From Butyricicoccus_A sp963601915 (GTDB taxonomy: Bacteria; Bacillota; Clostridia; Oscillospirales; Butyricicoccaceae): a DNA stretch of 64,000 nucleotides. The position numbers and the translations under genes were made by a program. The notes under the pieces were generated by a model. That model worked only from the letters and a program-made list of their open reading frames with translations, ran no database searches and was not told the DNA's origin. The DNA is taken from assembly GCA_963601915.1 (NCBI GenBank), contig CAVCGL010000007.1, positions 62,001 through 126,000 on the forward strand, read 5' to 3'. The first letter of the stretch is position 1. Each line of letters begins with the position of its first letter. Of this stretch, positions 59,588 through 64,000 are shown piece by piece.

Positions 59588-60451
59588 TTATTCCTGCATA
59601 TTTTTGCGCGATTGCCGGTATTTTCCGGGCGGCATTCCGACGTATTTATTGAACATGGTATTCAGATGGCAAATACTGCTGAATCCCAAATGATCCGCAA
59701 TATCGCCAATCGAAGCACTGCTGTCAGCCAGCAGACTTTGAGCTTCGCCGATGCGGCGCTTCATGACATACTGCATCGGAGGTACGCCGAATTCGTTTTT
59801 GAATACGTGGGATAAATAGTATGGGTTTATATGTAGGGATTTGCTGACAACAGTCAGTGTAATCGGTTCACGATAATGAGAATCTAAGAATTGCTGGATG
59901 CGATCGGCAGTCGCCGAAGCGGATGAACGCGGTCGAATGACAGCGTGCCGACTGCGGCTGAGCAGCATCTCATAGGTCAATAAGAGAAGAGACAGCGCCA
60001 AGCTGTTGCAGGTCTCATTGAGATTCTTTTTGTCATAGGACAGCAGATAAATCAAATGAAAGATTTCACCGACTTGCGGCGTCAGCATACCGCAGGAAAG
60101 CACAGGTTCTGTTTGTGCATCACACAGTTGGTTTTCCGCAAGTCCTAAAAAAGAAACATTGGAAATTGCGACACTATAAGACCGGCAGTGGCGCGATTCG
60201 TTCGGATCTTCACCATGCAGGACACCGGCATTGCAGATGACAATGTTACCCTCTTTGACATCGTAAAATTGATTGTTAACCATGTAACGACCTTCGCCGC
60301 TGTATACGTAATATAGTTCGAGAAAATTCTCGTGCGTATGAGGGAGCACGGCGTGCTTGCTGCTATGCTCTTCTGTGATTAAGTGGCTGCCGCAAAACTG
60401 CGGAATCTTATCACTGTGCAAATGGGTAGATAAAAAATGAGCGGGATTCAT
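59588..60451 (-). CDS. AraC-family transcriptional regulator
   Basis: Regulator of 287 aa. An N-terminal cupin sensing domain (HTHENFLELYYVYSGEGRYMVNNQFYDVKEGNIVICNAGVLH) is followed by a C-terminal double HTH (ITLTVVSKSLHINPYYLSHVFKNEFGVPPMQYVMKRR and IGDIADHLGFSSICHLNTMFNKYVGMPPGKYR). Members of this type sense sugars or sugar acids and activate nearby uptake and degradation genes. It lies between two Gfo/Idh-containing operons and may control both. Confidence 0.92.
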   Translation of the reverse strand: MNPAHFLSTHLHSDKIPQFCGSHLITEEHSSKHAVLPHTHENFLELYYVYSGEGRYMVNNQFYDVKEGNIVICNAGVLHGEDPNESRHCRSYSVAISNVSFLGLAENQLCDAQTEPVLSCGMLTPQVGEIFHLIYLLSYDKKNLNETCNSLALSLLLLTYEMLLSRSRHAVIRPRSSASATADRIQQFLDSHYREPITLTVVSKSLHINPYYLSHVFKNEFGVPPMQYVMKRRIGEAQSLLADSSASIGDIADHLGFSSICHLNTMFNKYVGMPPGKYRQSRKNMQE

Positions 60452-61069
60452 ACCATGGCTCCTTTCTCTCGTTTTATTTATTATAGCACGGTCCGGTTCA
60501 TGGAACTTTCAACATCTTGCGAAAAAACACTCTGAGACACAATCGCAGTGTGCAAATAAGAAGCGTATTATCGGCTGATTTCATGAAAAACACGGGTAAA
60601 ATAGAACAAAATACATGCAATACAGGAATGACACACAGGGGATGCGGACAAAACTATTGGATTCTTGTGGTGATAAGAAAGATTATAGAAGAAAAGCCAA
60701 AAATATATGGTAATATTTTGCGAATATATTTGTTAAATATTGGTTTTTTGCTTGTTTTTTGTGCAAATAGCGGGATATTGCGCTGAAAAGATTGAAAAAA
60801 ATATCTAGGTGATTTACAGGAACTCAGAACGAAATAGCAATAATCTGTAATAAATACAAAAAAATCCCGAAAAATCTCGGAAATATAGGCACTTTTCACA
60901 CAATAATCGGATAACGATTTTTTTGAAAATCCCGTATAATAAAAGCATAGTAAAGAACAAGGCAGGCAAGAAAAATAAATTGTATTTTGCAATATCATCT
61001 CGCGTGCTGAGAATGAAAACAGTATGATCGAATCCGATCATAGAGTCACAAGAGAAGGAGAGATTTCTT
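60452..61069 (+). other. 618-bp A+T-rich intergenic region
   Basis: No convincing gene. An 89-codon frame at 60517-60786 lacks a ribosome binding site and shows no family. It contains the araC promoter region, strongly A+T-rich DNA at 60690-60800, and a TATAAT at 60936-60941 that is the best -10 for the downstream dehydrogenase. AAGGAGAG at 61054-61061 is its ribosome binding site. It is long enough to hold AraC binding sites, which I cannot define. Confidence 0.5.
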
Positions 61070-62086
61070 ATGAAAAAGGTACGAATTGGTCTTCTGGGTG
61101 CTGGCCGCATTGGCAAGCTGCACGGTGAAAATCTGGCACATTCTGTTCCGGAAGCAGAGCTGTATGCAGTAGCAGATCCGTTCATGAACGATGCAACCCG
61201 CGCATGGGCAGCAGACATGGGTATTGAAAAATGCTATGATGATCCGGAAAAGATCTTCTCTGATCCGACCATTGATGCAGTGTTCATTTGTTCCTCTACA
61301 AATACCCACGCAGAGTTCATCATCCGCGCAGCAAAGGCTGGCAAGCATGCATTCTGTGAGAAGCCGATTGACACCAATCTGGACAAGATTCAGGAAGCTC
61401 TGGATGCCGTGAAGGAAGCTGGCGTAAAGCTGCAGGTAGGCTTTGTTCGCCGCTTTGACCACAACCACAAGATGGTTCGTGACACCGTTGCTTCCGGCAG
61501 ATTGGGCAAGCCGAACATTGTGAAGGTAACTTCTCGTGACCCAGACCATCAGTCTATGGATTACATCAAGGTTTCCGGCGGCATCTTCATGGATATGACC
61601 ATTCATGATTTCGATATGGTTCGCTATCTGGCAGGCAGCGAAGTAACCGAGGTTACCGCTTACGGCGCAGCACTGTCCGGCGCAGGCTACGACAAGTATG
61701 ACGACGTAGACACCGCAATCGTTATGATGAAGTTTGAAAACGGCGCACTGGGCGTTATCGACAACAGCCGTGCTGCTCATTACGGTTACGATCAGCGCAC
61801 CGAGGTTCATTGCGACAAGGGCTGCGTACAGGTATCCAATGACCTGAATGATACCGCAATGATTTCCAGCGCAGAAGGCGTAGAAGTCGCAAAGCCGACT
61901 TGGTTCTTCTTGGAGCGCTACAACAACGCATTTATCGCTGAAGCAAAGGCTTTTGCTGAGGCTGTTCTCAATGATACCGAGACACCGGTCAATGGTTTTG
62001 ACGGCATTCAGCCGGTTAAGATCGCAATGGCTGCTGCAAAGTCTCTGAAGGAAGGCCGTCCGGTTAAGCTGGACGAGATTGGCTAA
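61070..62086 (+). CDS. Gfo/Idh/MocA-family dehydrogenase 2, inositol 2-dehydrogenase-like
   Basis: NAD(P)-dependent dehydrogenase (338 aa) close in look to IolG. Rossmann motif GLLGAGRIGKLHGENL near residues 7-22, catalytic lysine in FCEKPID near 97, LQVGFVRRFDHNH, and the D-x3-H pair in FMDMTIHDFDMVRYL near 172-176. A cyclitol or related polyol is the likely substrate. It is only distantly similar to the first dehydrogenase, so they probably act on different compounds. Codon bias suggests high expression. Confidence 0.9.
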   Translation: MKKVRIGLLGAGRIGKLHGENLAHSVPEAELYAVADPFMNDATRAWAADMGIEKCYDDPEKIFSDPTIDAVFICSSTNTHAEFIIRAAKAGKHAFCEKPIDTNLDKIQEALDAVKEAGVKLQVGFVRRFDHNHKMVRDTVASGRLGKPNIVKVTSRDPDHQSMDYIKVSGGIFMDMTIHDFDMVRYLAGSEVTEVTAYGAALSGAGYDKYDDVDTAIVMMKFENGALGVIDNSRAAHYGYDQRTEVHCDKGCVQVSNDLNDTAMISSAEGVEVAKPTWFFLERYNNAFIAEAKAFAEAVLNDTETPVNGFDGIQPVKIAMAAAKSLKEGRPVKLDEIG

Positions 62087-62097
62087 CAAGCAACCGA

Positions 62098-62125
62098 CCC
62101 GGATAGAGTCCATTCTCTATCCGGG
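62098..62125 (+). other. Intercistronic hairpin
   Basis: A perfect 11-bp stem CCCGGATAGAG/CTCTATCCGGG (62098-62108 with 62115-62125) without a T-run. It may stabilise the upstream mRNA or mark a processing site and lower expression of the next genes. Confidence 0.75.
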
Positions 62126-62148
62126 CCGCTTCTAAAAGGAGAAGAGAT

Positions 62149-62748
62149 ATGAAAAAACAGGATATGGTTATTACTATTAGCCGCGAATACGGCACTGGTG
62201 GCCATGATATAGGTAAAAGACTGGCTGCTTTGCTGAATGTACCTTTTTATGACAGCGAAATCGTAGAAATGACTGCGCGTCAGCACAATTTGGACAAAGA
62301 TCGTCTGAATGAGATGGAGAATCAGTCGAAAAACCCGCTCCCGTTTGGTCTTGGAGGCTTTGGCGTTGTTTCCGATTCCGATGATCGCATGTTTATTTTA
62401 CAGTCTCAGACAATTTTAGAGCTTGCACAGAAGCCTTGCGTAATTGTTGGACGCTGTGCAGATTACGTTTTACAAGATAATCCGAATCGCTATAGTATTT
62501 TCCTGTATTCGCGTATGAAGGCGCGTATGGAAAATATTAAGAAATTCCACCCGGATCAGAATCCGGTGACGGAAACGGTTAAGATGGATCGCCGCCGTGC
62601 GGCTTACTATAAATATCACACCGGTCAGGAATGGGGAAAACCTTCCAACTACCATCTGTGCATCGACACGAGCACACTGGGACCGCAGACAGCGCAAGTG
62701 CTGGCGGACGTGGTACGAGCTGTACAGCAGGAAAGAGAAAGGACTTAA
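62149..62748 (+). CDS. Cytidylate-kinase-like protein
   Basis: P-loop protein (199 aa) of the cytidylate-kinase-like family. ITISREYGTGGHDIGKRLA near residues 7-25 is the modified Walker A; CVIVGRCADYVL and DRRRAAYYKYHTGQEWG are family segments. These proteins lack a proven substrate and often sit next to sugar transporters in Firmicutes, as here. CMP phosphorylation is not established. It is 1 bp from the transporter gene. Confidence 0.87.
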   Translation: MKKQDMVITISREYGTGGHDIGKRLAALLNVPFYDSEIVEMTARQHNLDKDRLNEMENQSKNPLPFGLGGFGVVSDSDDRMFILQSQTILELAQKPCVIVGRCADYVLQDNPNRYSIFLYSRMKARMENIKKFHPDQNPVTETVKMDRRRAAYYKYHTGQEWGKPSNYHLCIDTSTLGPQTAQVLADVVRAVQQERERT

Positions 62749-62749
62749 T

Positions 62750-64000
62750 ATGAATGAAACGAAAACTGGCGGATTGACCGTAGGTACCCGCATTTCATAT
62801 GGCTTAGGCGACACCGCCTGCAACATTGTATTTGGTATGATTAGTGCCCTGCTGACGCTGTTCTATACAGACTATGCAGGCGTAGCGGTAGCAACTGTCG
62901 GTCTTGCTATGCTGGTTTCCCGTGTATTTGACGGCTTCTCGGACGTTATCATGGGTGTTCTGGTCAGCAAGACAAAGACAAAATGGGGTAAAGCTCGTCC
63001 GTGGATTTTGTGGATGGCTATCCCGTATGCAGTATTTGCTGTTTCGATGTTCTGCGTGCCGCAGAGCAACAATACCATTCAGTTCTGGTATATCTTTATT
63101 ACTTACAACCTGTGTACCACGGTTTGCTATACCGCAATCAACGTTCCGTATGGTACCCTGTCTACTATGATGACCCGTTCTTCCCACGAGCGTGACTTGC
63201 TGTCCATCTTCCGTATGGCGCTGTCTCCGGTGGGCAAGATTATCGCAGTTACCTTCACGCTGCCTGTTGTTAAGATGATGGGCAATGACCAGGCTGCATG
63301 GATCAAGACCATGAGCATCTGGTGCGTCATCGCCGTCATTCTGCTGCTGATTTGCTTCTTTAACTGTAAAGAAACCGTCAATGTGGAACAGCAGGCAACC
63401 AACACCCAAAAGGTTGGTGCAGGCCGCCAGATCAAGGCACTGCTGAGCAACCCGTACTTCTGGGCAACCCTGATTCTCTGGACGGTTACCTGTGTACATA
63501 CCACCATTATCGGCACCGATCTGCCGTATTACTGCAAATATGTACTGGGCAATGATAACATTTACAGCTTGATTTACACGGCAGAGATTGTATCTCTGAT
63601 TGTCGGTGCGATTGCTTGCCCGATGCTGCTGAAGAAGTTCAACAAGCGCGATCTGTCTCTGTTTGGCTGTATCGTAGTCGTTGTCGCACATGCACTGATT
63701 ATGGTAAACCCGACCAATGTTGGCTGGCTGCTTGCTATGACAATTATTCGTTCTCTCGGTCAGGCTCCGCTTACCTCGGTTGTTTTCGGCATGATGGGCG
63801 ATGTCGTAGAATATGGTCAGTGGAAGAGCCATCTTCGTCAGGAGAGCTTGGTATTTGGTGCAGGCTCGATGGGCTTCAAGATTGGTACCGGCATCACAAG
63901 TGCTGTCATGACCCTGATGCTGGAGGGCGCAGGCTTCCTCAGCTCGACAGCAGGCGGCGCAGTACAGCCGGATTCCGCAGTCAGCATGATTACCACAATC
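62750..64000 (+). CDS. GPH-family (MelB-type) sugar transporter, 5' part
   Basis: Major facilitator of the glycoside-pentoside-hexuronide:cation symporter family; 417 residues are visible and the 3' end lies beyond the window. Seen: RISYGLGDTACNIVFGMI at the N terminus, VSRVFDGFSDVIMG with the cation-site aspartates, GKARPWILWMAIP, NVPYGTLSTMMTRSSHERDLLS, and FGMMGDVVEYGQWKS late. About ten helices are present so far. It would import the compound used by the neighbouring dehydrogenase. Confidence 0.92.
   Translation, partial: MNETKTGGLTVGTRISYGLGDTACNIVFGMISALLTLFYTDYAGVAVATVGLAMLVSRVFDGFSDVIMGVLVSKTKTKWGKARPWILWMAIPYAVFAVSMFCVPQSNNTIQFWYIFITYNLCTTVCYTAINVPYGTLSTMMTRSSHERDLLSIFRMALSPVGKIIAVTFTLPVVKMMGNDQAAWIKTMSIWCVIAVILLLICFFNCKETVNVEQQATNTQKVGAGRQIKALLSNPYFWATLILWTVTCVHTTIIGTDLPYYCKYVLGNDNIYSLIYTAEIVSLIVGAIACPMLLKKFNKRDLSLFGCIVVVVAHALIMVNPTNVGWLLAMTIIRSLGQAPLTSVVFGMMGDVVEYGQWKSHLRQESLVFGAGSMGFKIGTGITSAVMTLMLEGAGFLSSTAGGAVQPDSAVSMITTI

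Noticed and set aside
60517..60786. 89-codon frame in the A+T-rich gap
   Set aside because: No ribosome binding site, no family, irregular composition; likely chance.
60904..60926. Short AATCG/CGATT stem followed by T-run as a terminator
   Set aside because: Five pairs, A+T-rich, within a generally A+T-rich stretch and with no gene upstream on that strand.
60900..60945. Catabolite (cre) site before the second dehydrogenase
   Set aside because: TGAAAATCCCGTATAA-like sequence deviates at key positions of the consensus.
1..64000. CRISPR arrays, tRNA or rRNA genes, insertion sequences, prophage
   Set aside because: Read for on both strands; no spaced repeats, cloverleaf, rRNA segment, transposase or phage gene was found.

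Overview
The window reads as chromosomal DNA of a spore-forming, anaerobic Gram-positive bacterium of the class Clostridia with roughly balanced G+C. The support is direct: an ylxM-ffh-rpsP-khpA-rimM-trmD block, an L27 protein with the Firmicutes N-terminal extension next to its protease Prp, spoIIR with a sigma-F-like promoter, a YfmF/YfmH pair, acetate kinase, and an oxygen-sensitive 4-hydroxybutyryl-CoA dehydratase. A butyrate-forming gut relative of Butyricicoccus/Agathobaculum is a reasonable guess, but this is inference. No rRNA, tRNA, CRISPR array, phage or insertion sequence was seen.

Layout. 1-7.8 kb: sulfate uptake (substrate-binding protein, CysT, CysW, CysA) in one operon with an AprA-like flavoprotein, an AprB-like ferredoxin and the two ATP sulfurylase subunits CysD/CysN, ended by a strong terminator. 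7.9-12.0 kb: a sulfur-handling operon (PatB-like C-S lyase, TcdA-like E1 enzyme, cysteine desulfurase, TtcA-like tRNA thiolase). 12.1-15.0 kb: an envelope operon (glycolipid-type glycosyltransferase, polysaccharide deacetylase, flippase-like membrane protein) preceded by four phased CTTWAG direct repeats. 15.1-15.3 kb: a separate unit for a 31-residue acidic peptide. 15.4-19.1 kb, minus strand: the ffh/trmD block. 19.1-24.1 kb: VanZ-like protein, then yfmF-yfmH-lgt-folD. 24.2-26.7 kb: rplU-prp-rpmA-obgE, with a 121-bp tandem duplication that copies the start of obgE. 26.8-32.2 kb: an EcsC-like protein with an EF-hand loop, DUF2798, a nitrilase-family enzyme, tmcAL, ackA and DUF378.

32.3-38.9 kb: a PHP phosphatase, ispE, spoIIR, two tandem O-antigen-ligase-like membrane proteins, an amidase and a DUF1540 peptide. 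38.9-41.3 kb, minus strand: an HD protein, a CmpB-type membrane protein and a zinc-ribbon membrane protein. 41.5-50.6 kb: a small coiled-coil protein, an FAH-family enzyme, EutH, a serine hydrolase, two tandem NSS transporters, a MerR regulator divergent from a flavoprotein and a CMD-cupin fusion, and a HAD phosphatase. 50.7-53.5 kb: an MMPL exporter and its divergent TetR regulator, with overlapping promoters and a palindrome.

53.8-59.5 kb is the most unusual part. A CoA-transferase and 4-hydroxybutyryl-CoA dehydratase lie in one operon with a Gfo/Idh/MocA dehydrogenase and a two-subunit transketolase. An AraC regulator follows on the other strand, then a second Gfo/Idh dehydrogenase, a cytidylate-kinase-like protein and a GPH sugar transporter that runs off the end. 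Gene order suggests a carbohydrate or polyol route linked to crotonyl-CoA/butyrate formation; the substrate cannot be read from the sequence.
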